Shown here one piece after another: positions 25,554 through 34,126 of a DNA stretch of 64,000 nt (position 1 is its first letter; every line of letters starts with the position of its first letter). The notes beneath the pieces are model-generated. The model was not told where the DNA came from. It did not search any database and worked only from the letters and a program-made list of their open reading frames with translations. The stretch comes from Mucilaginibacter sp. dw_454 (GTDB taxonomy: Bacteria; Bacteroidota; Bacteroidia; Sphingobacteriales; Sphingobacteriaceae). The stretch spans positions 992,001 through 1,056,000 of the forward strand of contig NZ_JAAVVB010000001.1 of the NCBI RefSeq assembly GCF_018449775.1. Direction: 5' to 3'. A program made the translations under genes and the position numbers.

Positions 25554-26240
25554 CTATAAGTCCTGCTTGATACTGCGGAAAGGTTTGTCATAATCGGCAA
25601 TGCTGTACATGGTTAAGATACTATCTTTAAGCACCATGTAATCGCCTTGCTGGGTAACTACCATTTTATGCACGCCTTTAACAGTCACTTCCATAGGTGC
25701 AATGGCCGATACTACCTTGCCTGCACTATCCAGTTCCAATATATATAGTTGGTTATCTTCATGTTTGTCTTGGGCAATCATGGTGATGGTTTTGGTATTA
25801 TCGTCAATAAATTTGCCTATGAGCTGCTTACCGCTTAGCTCTTTTGGATCAAGTTCCAATAACTGTTTGGCTTTAGCAGGACTAAAACCTACAAACTCAA
25901 AACTGAGGAAGTTTTTGTCTTTATCTGCCACGGTATCAGCGGGCGATACAATTGTTTTATCATGATAGGCAGCAGTAGCATATATATTAACGCCACCTTT
26001 ATTTTGATAACTGTTACCCGGTAAAATAAAATCAACCTGCAAGTTATTATATTGTGAGCTGTCGCTTTTGATATAGGCCGTAATATCAATCATCTCTTGT
26101 TTACTGATACGACTATTAACCTGTACATCCAGTTTAACACCGTCTTTTATTTTAACAGATTTCAGAATTTGGAAAGGTGTTTTTGGTTTTGAGTGGCAAG
26201 CGGTAAGTACTACCAGGCACAAGATGAGCAATTTTTTCAT
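25554..26240 (-). CDS. Hypothetical lipoprotein
   Basis: A lipoprotein with signal MKKLLILCLVVLTAC (lipid Cys at 15); I start at 26240 rather than 26249 because the signal begins there. No family recognised. The mature 210 residues are beta-rich and hydrophilic, with a VNSRISKQEMIDITAYIKSDSS segment early and DKPFRSIKQDL at the end. It converges tail to tail with the thioredoxin-fold gene. Confidence 0.78.
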   Translation of the reverse strand: MKKLLILCLVVLTACHSKPKTPFQILKSVKIKDGVKLDVQVNSRISKQEMIDITAYIKSDSSQYNNLQVDFILPGNSYQNKGGVNIYATAAYHDKTIVSPADTVADKDKNFLSFEFVGFSPAKAKQLLELDPKELSGKQLIGKFIDDNTKTITMIAQDKHEDNQLYILELDSAGKVVSAIAPMEVTVKGVHKMVVTQQGDYMVLKDSILTMYSIADYDKPFRSIKQDL

Positions 26241-26285
26241 ATGCCACAAAAGTATGGATTATAGCTAAAACACTATACATAAAAA

Positions 26286-26308
26286 AGCCCCCGATATTGT
26301 CGGGGGCT
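26286..26308 (-). terminator. GC-rich terminator of the small minus-strand genes
   Basis: Nine-base stem AGCCCCCGA / TCGGGGGCT with a 5-base loop and a T run on the minus strand directly after it. It lies 7 bp beyond the stop of the 60-codon gene, and therefore supports that gene being real. Confidence 0.85.
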
Positions 26309-26314
26309 ATATCA

Positions 26315-26497
26315 CTATAATAGTGGTTTTCTTTTTTGCGCCTTATGTGCGCTGTCTTTGCTTGATGTCTGGAATGAGCGCTGCCCCCCAGCATTGCTAA
26401 TACCTCTTTCTTTCAACTTCTCATTTTGGTCGTTAAACGCACGGTCGGTGGTTGACGATCCCAGACCGTTGCCGTGTTTAAAATCCTGTGTCTTCAT
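26315..26497 (-). CDS. Small hydrophilic protein (60 residues)
   Basis: A very basic, hydrophilic protein of unknown function (MKTQDFKHGNGLGSSTTDRA start, KAQKRKPLL end) without a membrane segment. A strong terminator begins 7 bp after its stop and it lies in the same direction as the next small gene, which supports expression. No family recognised; it could be a small stress or nucleic-acid-binding protein. Confidence 0.6.
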   Translation of the reverse strand: MKTQDFKHGNGLGSSTTDRAFNDQNEKLKERGISNAGGQRSFQTSSKDSAHKAQKRKPLL

Positions 26498-26535
26498 GAT
26501 ATTTTAGATTTAATGTTGCAGTATTAGCGCAACAA

Positions 26536-26739
26536 CTATACCATTTCGCTCAATTCCGCGCCAGTATCATGCCACACCGATCCATATACGTATGTTTTTG
26601 CCCAGCATATATTACATCTGTATCTTTTTAAAGGCAACCAAAATAAAAATGTTTTAACAAAAAAACTTCTCGGTATACGGGTATCCAATTCGCCCTTACC
26701 GCATTTGGTGCATTTTTTCCGTTCTTTAATCGGTTCCAT
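26536..26739 (-). CDS. Small zinc-ribbon-like protein
   Basis: A 67-residue protein with two Cys pairs, CTKCGKG near the start and CNIC near residue 47, which could bind one zinc. A hydrophobic FFVKTFLFWLPLKRY stretch between them might be buried core or membrane-associated. The tail is acidic. No family recognised. It lies 38 bp upstream of the 60-residue gene on the same strand. Confidence 0.6.
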   Translation of the reverse strand: MEPIKERKKCTKCGKGELDTRIPRSFFVKTFLFWLPLKRYRCNICWAKTYVYGSVWHDTGAELSEMV

Positions 26740-26907
26740 AACAGGGGTCTTTTGTCAATAATTAAATAACCTATAAACTTTCGGGTTAATGTATGGGTTT
26801 AATCAATAGTTGATTCAAATTTAACTAGCGGTTGGCTAAAAATGATAATATCCGGGGTATACAAATAGGGGACAAAAGCGTGTACATCGGGTGGACAATA
26901 ACAGATG

Positions 26908-28689
26908 TTAAAGAATAGAAATAGCCTCTTCAATACTGATATTGTTATTCAATTTCATTTTTTTCCGAAGGCGTTGTTTGGCTTTTTTTATACCCTCGGC
27001 AGTAATACCCAGCATATTAGCCATTTCTTTGTTGGTACACTGTAGCTTAATGAGGGTAAGCAGTCGCACATCGGTTTCAGATAAACTCATAAAGTTTTTC
27101 TTCACGTTGAACAGATAATCAGGGTATACTTTCACAAAGATCTTTTTAAACTCCTGCCAGTTGGCATCGGTCATAATATGAGCCTGCATTAATTTTTCTA
27201 AGTGTTCAACTACCGAACTGTCTGCATTTTTGTTTTTAAGCTGATCTATCTGCTCTCTGAATCTATCAATCAGTTTGTTGTTTTTACGAATGTGTTCGGT
27301 GTAGGTTTGCAGCTTCATATCGGTGTATTTAAGCTCCTCATCTAACCTCCGTTTTTCAGATTGTAGTAATTCTTTATCGTTACGGGCTTTCAGCGCTTGC
27401 CTGCTAAATAATAACAGTAAAATAACAATGAGCAAAAACAGGATCACAAATACGCCGTCACGTTCACGGGCCTGGGCCTTCAGACGATTGTCTTCTGCTT
27501 GTTGCTTGCCGACAACGTACTGCATTTTCACCACCTCGACCGCCGCGATATTATTTTGAACGGCCAGGCTGTCTTTTGTTAATTCATATTTCCGGCGAAA
27601 AACCAAGGCTGCGGCGGGCTGCCCTAACTTATCATAACACTGTGCTTTCAGATCGTAAATATCGGTCTTGATGTTTAGCACAGATGTTGCACTATTCTTG
27701 ATCAGCAGTTCGGCAGTATCCAATTGCTTCAAGCATCGGGTCACATTGTTTTTCAAGAGGTTAATTTTAACCAGGCGCAGCAGCGCGATAGTCGCATTAT
27801 TCTTTTCGCCATATTTTAACGATTGCTCATAATCAGTTTGGATAAACGGCGCTGCTTTATCATACTCACCCAGGTTAAAATAAATCGAACCAATATTACC
27901 GGTAGCAATACCTACCCAAACAGTGTCTTTACTTGTTTTCGCTAAATCTAAAACACGCTGAAAATATTCAAGTGCCTGGCGATATTGTTTGCCGCTACGA
28001 CGAATTAAGCCCAATGTATTAATCATTCCAATCCTATCCCTTGCGTGTTTTATAGGATATTTTAGCGCGTTTTGTAATTGTATCTCGGCATTGGGATAGT
28101 CGCCAAGGTGGTAGTAAAATTCTGCTACCTGGCTAAAATAAGCGCTCATATTAGGCGCCTTTTCAAAGCCTACTGCCCTGAAAGCCTCCTGCGCCTTTAA
28201 AAAATAATAACACGCCGTAGTGTTATGCTTTAGATTGTAAAAAAACATCCCCTCGTGCTGTAGATAGATAGCAGCATATAACGGCAATTTATTTTCGGTA
28301 GCAAAATCAATGGCTTGCTTGTATAGGTTTACGCTATGGGGGTTAAACCTAAGGTTTACGGCGTAATAATCGGCTTTTAAATCAAACACAACACTTTCCA
28401 GTGCTTTATCATCTAACTGCCGGGCTATGTTGGTTAATTCATTTAACCGGGCCATTGCTACCGTTTCAGGAACGTGCCTTAAATTTCTTTTATATATATC
28501 AGTGGCAATATATACTCTTTGCTCGGGCGTAATGTGGCCAATGGTATCAAATGGGTGGGTGTTAAAATTATTTATGGGGAGGATATCCGTGAGCGCGTAA
28601 CTATCCGGAATAAAAAAAAACAAAAAGATGATCAGCCCAAAGAAACGGGATAGCGCAAGGGGAAGCACTTGTTTAAGCAGGGGACCCAT
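26908..28689 (-). CDS. TPR-repeat membrane regulator with C-terminal LuxR-type HTH
   Basis: A 593-residue regulator common in Bacteroidota. An N-terminal signal or anchor (about 18-35, LIIFLFFFIPDSYAL) leads to a periplasmic array of tetratricopeptide-like repeats (about 55-380). One transmembrane helix follows (about 413-428), then a coiled coil (about 430-500) and a C-terminal helix-turn-helix (about 535-575: ETDVRLLTLIKLQCTNKEM, MLGITAEGIKKAKQRLRKKM) resembling LuxR or sigma region 4. It would sense something through the TPRs and act on DNA from the membrane. It is divergent from the degenerate helicase gene. Confidence 0.88.
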   Translation of the reverse strand: MGPLLKQVLPLALSRFFGLIIFLFFFIPDSYALTDILPINNFNTHPFDTIGHITPEQRVYIATDIYKRNLRHVPETVAMARLNELTNIARQLDDKALESVVFDLKADYYAVNLRFNPHSVNLYKQAIDFATENKLPLYAAIYLQHEGMFFYNLKHNTTACYYFLKAQEAFRAVGFEKAPNMSAYFSQVAEFYYHLGDYPNAEIQLQNALKYPIKHARDRIGMINTLGLIRRSGKQYRQALEYFQRVLDLAKTSKDTVWVGIATGNIGSIYFNLGEYDKAAPFIQTDYEQSLKYGEKNNATIALLRLVKINLLKNNVTRCLKQLDTAELLIKNSATSVLNIKTDIYDLKAQCYDKLGQPAAALVFRRKYELTKDSLAVQNNIAAVEVVKMQYVVGKQQAEDNRLKAQARERDGVFVILFLLIVILLLLFSRQALKARNDKELLQSEKRRLDEELKYTDMKLQTYTEHIRKNNKLIDRFREQIDQLKNKNADSSVVEHLEKLMQAHIMTDANWQEFKKIFVKVYPDYLFNVKKNFMSLSETDVRLLTLIKLQCTNKEMANMLGITAEGIKKAKQRLRKKMKLNNNISIEEAISIL

Positions 28690-28803
28690 GTTTATTAATT
28701 AAAAACTAAAATAGCAATTAATCCTTAACCGCAACGTCTTCTTAGCTGCAATTTACAGTTAAATATTCTTATTTAGAGTAAACTTTTAAGCAAATTGATT
28801 CAA

Positions 28804-28835
28804 TTGGGGTTTGTAAAATTATAAAGGTATTTTTG
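28804..28835 (+). promoter_or_regulatory. Putative Bacteroidota promoter (TTG ... TATTTTTG)
   Basis: TTG at 28804-28806 and TATTTTTG at 28828-28835 are separated by 21 bp, close to the TTG-N19/20-TAnnTTTG consensus. The -7 box ends 20 bp before the ATG of the DEAD-box-like gene. Confidence 0.55.
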
Positions 28836-28855
28836 CGCGATACTAATAACGCATT

Positions 28856-30151
28856 ATGGCAGGGTTCGAAAAATTAAAGCTGAGTAAACAATTATTAAAA
28901 TCTGTGGCAGAATTGGGCTACAATACACCTAAGGATATTCAGCAAAAAACGCTGAACCGCATCATTGGTGGGCAGGATGTTGTTGGTGTTGCGCCCGAAG
29001 GTGCCGGCAAAACCACAACCTATATACTCTCTACCCTAACCCGCTTTAACCATGCGCCAGAGGGTGTACCAAAAGTATTGATCCTGGTGCCTGAGAAAGA
29101 AGACGTTTTGGCCGTTATAGAAATGTTTGATCGCCTGAATAAAAACAAATCCATAGCCATCGTTGGGCTTTATGTAACACCTGGCATAGAGGCACAAATG
29201 GACGCGCTGGCCGAAGGTGCCGATATTGTAGTGGCTACGCCGGATAGAGCGAGGGCAATCTACCTAAAACTGGGACTGAACCTTAATAAAATGGAGTTGT
29301 TTATAGTTGATGATGCCGACCGCATGATCAAAAAGGGCATGCAGCTACCCATTGCCGAACTGGCCAATAGTATTACCAAAGCACAGCATTTGGTATTTAC
29401 CGATGTGATGCATAGCCGCGTAGAAAAGATGATCGAGCCTTTCATGAAAGCTCCGGCTATTGTTGAGATTGATGAGTTGGAAGAAACAGAATTAGCCATT
29501 CATCATCAACTGTTGTACAATGTACCAAACTTTTTAACCAAACAAAACCTGCTTAACTTGTTCATGAATGATGAAGAGGTTTTTACCAAAACTGCAGTGT
29601 TTGTAAATAATCAGGCTACCGCCGAGAAAGTATATCAAAGCCTGCATCGCCGAATGGATGATGCGGTTGGGTTTTTAAACCCTAAATTTTTTGATGTGAA
29701 CGGTTATAAAACGGTCGAAGAGTTTAAATCTAACGCCGATGCCCGTGTTATGCTGGTAGTTACTGAAAATAACGATGAGGTAGACTTGAGTAGTATCCCT
29801 TTTCTGATACATTTTGATATTCCACAAGAAACCGATACTTACGTTAATCGGGTAACCAACACTAATGACAACAATGAAACTATTGCTTTAACATTTGCAA
29901 CCGACATGGAACTAAGTCTGGTTAAAAAGATTGAGCACGCTACCGGCAATAAAATGGAAGCTTCTGCCCTGCCGGAAGATTTGGTAATAGTGAACGAGTC
30001 GAAAGCGAGAACCGAACCTAAGCAATCGGCAAAAAAAGAAGAAAATGAGGTTGGCTCAGCCTTTCACGAAAAGAAAGCATCTAACAGCAAAGATTATAAT
30101 TTTAGCGCCAGCAAAAAGGCTGCTATGAACAAGAAGAAAAAGCACGGGTAA
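28856..30151 (+). CDS. DEAD-box helicase-like protein with degenerate motifs
   Basis: A 431-residue protein with the two-domain outline of a DEAD-box RNA helicase: an isolated Q-motif region (GYNTPKDIQQKTL), motif I as APEGAGKTTT, TPDR for motif Ib and VDDADRM where DEAD is expected. Later motifs are lost: FTDVMHS stands where SAT is usual, TENNDEVDL where motif V belongs, and VNRVTNTNDNNET where HRIGRTGR belongs. The C-terminal 50 residues are Lys/Ser/Asn-rich and basic (KKAAMNKKKKHG), a likely RNA-binding tail. It probably binds RNA or nucleotide but may not unwind. A strong terminator follows. Confidence 0.8.
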   Translation: MAGFEKLKLSKQLLKSVAELGYNTPKDIQQKTLNRIIGGQDVVGVAPEGAGKTTTYILSTLTRFNHAPEGVPKVLILVPEKEDVLAVIEMFDRLNKNKSIAIVGLYVTPGIEAQMDALAEGADIVVATPDRARAIYLKLGLNLNKMELFIVDDADRMIKKGMQLPIAELANSITKAQHLVFTDVMHSRVEKMIEPFMKAPAIVEIDELEETELAIHHQLLYNVPNFLTKQNLLNLFMNDEEVFTKTAVFVNNQATAEKVYQSLHRRMDDAVGFLNPKFFDVNGYKTVEEFKSNADARVMLVVTENNDEVDLSSIPFLIHFDIPQETDTYVNRVTNTNDNNETIALTFATDMELSLVKKIEHATGNKMEASALPEDLVIVNESKARTEPKQSAKKEENEVGSAFHEKKASNSKDYNFSASKKAAMNKKKKHG

Positions 30152-30161
30152 CTGTAGCAAA

Positions 30162-30187
30162 GTCATGCTGAACTTGTTTCAGGATGA
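30162..30187. repeat. GTCATGCTGA ... TCAGGATGAC palindrome
   Basis: A 26-bp inverted repeat with arms of 10 bases and one mismatch around ACTTGTT. It sits between the stop of the DEAD-box-like gene and its terminator and is related to the fragment inside the DUF2400 gene. Confidence 0.7.
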
Positions 30188-30200
30188 CATATTTATTAAA

Positions 30201-30238
30201 AGAAAAGCTCTGAATTTTACTCAGAGCTTTTCTTTTTT
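30201..30238. terminator. Bidirectional terminator
   Basis: A perfect 13-base stem AGAAAAGCTCTGA / TCAGAGCTTTTCT around a 7-base loop, followed by a T run on the plus strand and T-rich on the minus. It lies between two convergent genes, ending the DEAD-box-like and GH78 transcripts. Confidence 0.9.
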
Positions 30239-30243
30239 GTTTA

Positions 30244-32937
30244 TCACTTCACCGTAAACTCATAACTGCCGGAAACAATCTGCAGACCGTCAGTTGTAGT
30301 AACTTCCTTTTTATCTAAATAAACTTTCTTACCTATCGGGAATACTACAGTAGCTGTTGAGTTAGCCGGAATAATAACTGAATAAAAAACAGACTTTCCT
30401 TTGCGTTTCCAGTTAGATACTATCTTGCCATAAGGGCCGGTATGTTCAGATTCAAAATGATCTAAGCCGGTTACAAAAGCCGGACTCAACAACACATTTT
30501 TAAAACCAGGACTATTAGGGTCAATCCTGATACCGCCTATGCCTTTGTAGTACCATGCTCCTATCTCGCCAAACATAATGTGGTTTAAAGATAAATCGCT
30601 TTTGGCAAACACATCCCAGTTCTCATAAAGTGTAGTAGCGCCATTTTTAATCCACCAGCCCCATGACGGGTAGGTTTCTTGCGAGGCTATGGAATAAGCC
30701 ACCTCGGCATAACCATTGTCACTCAGCGCGCCTAAAATAGCTTTAGCGCCCAATATACCGGCATCAAGGTGATTATTATCTTGCTTAACACGCTCGGCCA
30801 GGTTGGCGGCTACTTTGGCTTTTAGCTCATCAGGGGCTATACCCCAGTATAATGGCATGCTTAATTCGGTTTGATAGCCTTTATCATAAATACCGCTAGC
30901 AGTATTTAAATATTTGGTGTTGATAGCATTTTTGATTTTCAATGCTATTGCGCTGTATTTGACTTCATCCTCTGTGTGGCCGAACAATTTGGCCGCTTTT
31001 GCCAGGATGTTAGCATCTGTATAATAGTAAATGCTCGATACAAACTCAACCGGCGAAACCGATTTTACCGGCACCCAGTCCCCCAGTCCCCAGGTGGTTA
31101 AACCGGTTGGGTATAACTCGTCGATATGGTTTACGTAGCGTTTAATAGCATCATAGTTATCATTCAGCGTTTTGCTGTCGCCATAAAACTGGTAAAGGTT
31201 CCACGGAATTATGGCCACAGTACTTGTCCAATCGGGTCCGTTACCCCACTCGTATCCCCAACCATTTGATGGAATGATGGATGATAACACACCGTTTGGC
31301 TGTTGCTCGTCGCGATGATCGGCCATCCATTTTTCGTAAACGGTGATACCGTCAAAACCATATAAACCGGTCTCGCTGGCTATGTGCGCATCGCCTGTCC
31401 AGCCATTTTTTTCGCGTTGCGGGCAGTCAGTCGGATAACCATAAAAATTTGACAGATAAGATACGTTCGTGGCTGCCCAAATCTTGTTCAGCGTAGTATT
31501 TGATGAGTTGATGGTACCCATAGGGGCAACATCGCTATGCATAAAATAAGCGATCAGACTTTCTTTTTTTAAGCTAATGGGCTTATCACTGCTTACCTCT
31601 ACATATTGAAAACCTTTATAATTAAAGCGCGGCATGAAGGTCTCCTCACCTTTTCCGCTCAAGATAAAGATATCTGTAGCAAAAGGATCCTGGTCATCCG
31701 TTGGGCGGTAATGCACATCGATGTTTGATTGGTCTGCATGGCCGTCTTTACCTAATTTCTCGGCATGTTTTAGGCGGATAATTGTTCCGGCCTCACCACT
31801 AACGGTGATCTTACTTACACCGGCAATATTGCGGCCGATATTAAACAGGTAGGTATGATCGTCAAATTTCTTCATATCCACAGCGGGGATAGTTTCGATA
31901 GCGCGGATTGGCTGCATAGCCTGTGATACGATATTTGCCGACGGCGCAGGGCGAATGATGGTGCCGCGCCAATTTTTGCCTTCTGTAAAGCCAACGGTAT
32001 TCCATCCCGGTTGCTCCAGCCGGGCATCATAATGCTCTGCGGTATAAATGCTGTTAAAGGTAATTGGGCTTGAAGATGATTTCCAGCTTCTGTCAGAGGT
32101 AATGGTTTGTACTGTGCCGTCTTCATAAGTCACGCGCAGATCTAAACAAAATGTCGGACGATTGCGCCAGGGCGATTTATGGAAATCCCACACGGCGGTG
32201 CTTTGCATGTTGTACCAGCCGTTACCTAACAACACGCCAACAGCGTTTTTGCCGGTTTGCAGTTGAGATGTCACATCATAAGTAACATACAGCGTACGGC
32301 GGTCAAAACGGGTATACATGGGGTCCAAACGATGGTTACCTACTTTTTGCCCGTTGATATACAATTCATATAATCCGCCAACGGCGATATAAGCCCGTGC
32401 AGATTTTATTTTTTTACCCAACTCAAACTCATTCCTAAAATATGGTGCAGGCTTCACTTCAGGGCCTTTGTTATCGCTTATCCAGGTACCCTTCCAGTTG
32501 CTTTTTTCAATCAAACCGGTCTCAAAATTAGCTATGGGCGATGAAGTAAGCTTTCCTTTTTCGTCCCAAACAGAGACGCGCCAAAAATATTTGGTGAAAG
32601 GTTGTAGAGTTTTGCCAGCATAACTAACCAGGTTATTTCCTGATGAAATCTGTTGCGTTTGCCAGGCATCAGCATTGCCCGTTGCTATCGCTGCAGAATC
32701 TGTACCCACCAACAACTGGTAAGCACTTTGCGAGGCACCGTGGTGTGGATCATTCATCAGCCACGTAAACCGCGGATGTACCGCATCAATGCCCAAAGGA
32801 TTTATTAAGTATTCACATTTCAGTGCTTCAATGGTTTGAGCTTGTGAAGCAGTGGTATAGCACATAGTGCCCGCCATCACAAAAAGGCGGGCCATATTTT
32901 TCTTTGAGAAAAATTTAACGGGTAAAAATAAATTCAT
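30244..32937 (-). CDS. Alpha-L-rhamnosidase (GH78 family)
   Basis: A secreted 897-residue enzyme that releases L-rhamnose from plant or microbial glycans. I start at 32937 (MNLFLPVKFF), which gives a signal peptide ending ASQAQ; the longer frame is unlikely. The N-terminal Ig-like and beta-sandwich domains run to about 400 (SAYQLLVGTD, LYELYINGQKVGNHRLDP). The (alpha/alpha)6 catalytic domain follows with the hallmark TDCPQREKNGWTGDAH (about 475-490), PNGWGYEWGNGPDWTS and a GH78 C-terminal domain. It is the only rhamnosidase in this glycan block, which has no SusC/D pair within the window. Confidence 0.94.
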   Translation of the reverse strand: MNLFLPVKFFSKKNMARLFVMAGTMCYTTASQAQTIEALKCEYLINPLGIDAVHPRFTWLMNDPHHGASQSAYQLLVGTDSAAIATGNADAWQTQQISSGNNLVSYAGKTLQPFTKYFWRVSVWDEKGKLTSSPIANFETGLIEKSNWKGTWISDNKGPEVKPAPYFRNEFELGKKIKSARAYIAVGGLYELYINGQKVGNHRLDPMYTRFDRRTLYVTYDVTSQLQTGKNAVGVLLGNGWYNMQSTAVWDFHKSPWRNRPTFCLDLRVTYEDGTVQTITSDRSWKSSSSPITFNSIYTAEHYDARLEQPGWNTVGFTEGKNWRGTIIRPAPSANIVSQAMQPIRAIETIPAVDMKKFDDHTYLFNIGRNIAGVSKITVSGEAGTIIRLKHAEKLGKDGHADQSNIDVHYRPTDDQDPFATDIFILSGKGEETFMPRFNYKGFQYVEVSSDKPISLKKESLIAYFMHSDVAPMGTINSSNTTLNKIWAATNVSYLSNFYGYPTDCPQREKNGWTGDAHIASETGLYGFDGITVYEKWMADHRDEQQPNGVLSSIIPSNGWGYEWGNGPDWTSTVAIIPWNLYQFYGDSKTLNDNYDAIKRYVNHIDELYPTGLTTWGLGDWVPVKSVSPVEFVSSIYYYTDANILAKAAKLFGHTEDEVKYSAIALKIKNAINTKYLNTASGIYDKGYQTELSMPLYWGIAPDELKAKVAANLAERVKQDNNHLDAGILGAKAILGALSDNGYAEVAYSIASQETYPSWGWWIKNGATTLYENWDVFAKSDLSLNHIMFGEIGAWYYKGIGGIRIDPNSPGFKNVLLSPAFVTGLDHFESEHTGPYGKIVSNWKRKGKSVFYSVIIPANSTATVVFPIGKKVYLDKKEVTTTDGLQIVSGSYEFTVK

Positions 32938-32992
32938 TCTTAAATATTGGTTGGTGCCGCCAATATAGAAAATAAACCCTGCTTTTAAGCAA

Positions 32993-33024
32993 AAAATGCC
33001 CCTGCTGTTAAGCAAAGGCATTTT
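32993..33024 (-). terminator. Terminator after the OmpA lipoprotein gene
   Basis: Outer stem AAAATGCC / GGCATTTT plus an inner TGCT / AGCA pairing, with a T run on the minus strand. It lies 23 bp past the stop of the OmpA-domain gene and just upstream of the GH78 start, separating the two units. Confidence 0.75.
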
Positions 33025-33046
33025 AGTAATAACATTATTACAGCGC

Positions 33047-33901
33047 TTATTTTTGCACAGGTTTACCTATCAGGTCCATAAACTGATCGAGCTTAGGGGT
33101 AATGATAATTTGGGTGCGCCTGTTTTTCATTTTACCGTCGTCAGTGCTGTTATCGGCAACGGGGTTATACTCACCGCGTCCACCCGCTGTTAAACGCTTA
33201 GGATCAACAGCGTAAGTGTTTTGCAAGGCTTGTACCACAGACGAGGCCCTCAACGCACTTAAATCCCAGTTGTTACGAATGTTTTGCTGTTTAATTGGCA
33301 CATTATCCGTATTACCTTCAATTAATACATCGTAATCGGCGTAATCTTTGATGATCTTGGCAATTTTGCTCAAAGTCTCGCCGGCACGGTCTGATATCTC
33401 ATAACTGCCTGAATTGTACAACATATTGTCAGACAATGATATATAAACAACGCCTTTCAATACCTGTACATCAACGTCTTTCATTTCTGCCTGACTTAAT
33501 GAGCGGGTTAAGTTATTGGTTAGCACCATATTCAAAGAGTCGCTTTTTCCTTTAGCAGCAATCAACTCTTTAATATAATTGTTTGATGCGCTGATCTGAT
33601 CGGCCAATTTAGCAATGTTCACGTTGCCCTGATTGTTACCGGCTAAACATTTATTCAACGCGTCCTGTAAAGCAGCACGGTTTGCTTTTTCAGATTCAAT
33701 TTGTTCTTCTAAGCTTTTAACTCTTGTTTTTGAACCTTCCAACTCGCGCTGCGTAAGGTCATAACTTTGTTTTAACTCCGTTTGCTTTGTTTGCAAGTTA
33801 TTGTAATTGGTTTGTAGCTCGGCGTATTTTTTATTACTTACACAACTTTGCATAAGTGCCGCGGCTACCAATAGCAGGGGTAATATGATTTTAGTTTTCA
33901 T
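33047..33901 (-). CDS. OmpA/MotB-domain lipoprotein
   Basis: A 284-residue lipoprotein, signal MKTKIILPLLLVAAALMQSC with lipid Cys at 20. A coiled coil follows at about 25-95 (heptad-like KKYAELQTNYNNLQTKQTELK), then a C-terminal OmpA-like peptidoglycan-binding domain. The signature is VLIEGNTDNVPIKQQNIRNN then LSALRASSVVQAL and RLTAGGRGEYNPVADN. It should tether the outer membrane to peptidoglycan. Single gene with its own terminator. Confidence 0.94.
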   Translation of the reverse strand: MKTKIILPLLLVAAALMQSCVSNKKYAELQTNYNNLQTKQTELKQSYDLTQRELEGSKTRVKSLEEQIESEKANRAALQDALNKCLAGNNQGNVNIAKLADQISASNNYIKELIAAKGKSDSLNMVLTNNLTRSLSQAEMKDVDVQVLKGVVYISLSDNMLYNSGSYEISDRAGETLSKIAKIIKDYADYDVLIEGNTDNVPIKQQNIRNNWDLSALRASSVVQALQNTYAVDPKRLTAGGRGEYNPVADNSTDDGKMKNRRTQIIITPKLDQFMDLIGKPVQK

Positions 33902-34072
33902 GGTATTTAAGGTTATTAAATAATTTAACTCATAAACGCCTAAAACCTAAAAATGTTTGCCCTTATCTATAAATAACAATCCGTTTAAATTCAAAACAAA
34001 GGTTATCTATATAAAATTGTTACTTATTATTTAGGTAGATATATCATTATAAAACATAAAATCGCCACAAAT

Positions 34073-34103
34073 AAAAAGCGCTTCCCGGTTTCCCTGAAAG
34101 CGC
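34073..34103 (-). terminator. Terminator after the GH92 gene
   Basis: GCGCTT / AAGCGC stem with possible extension into the loop, followed on the minus strand by a T run. It lies 24 bp beyond the GH92 stop. The rest of the 225-bp gap 33902-34126 is AT-rich with nothing else seen. Confidence 0.6.
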
Positions 34104-34126
34104 ATTATTATAAGATAAAGTATTGT

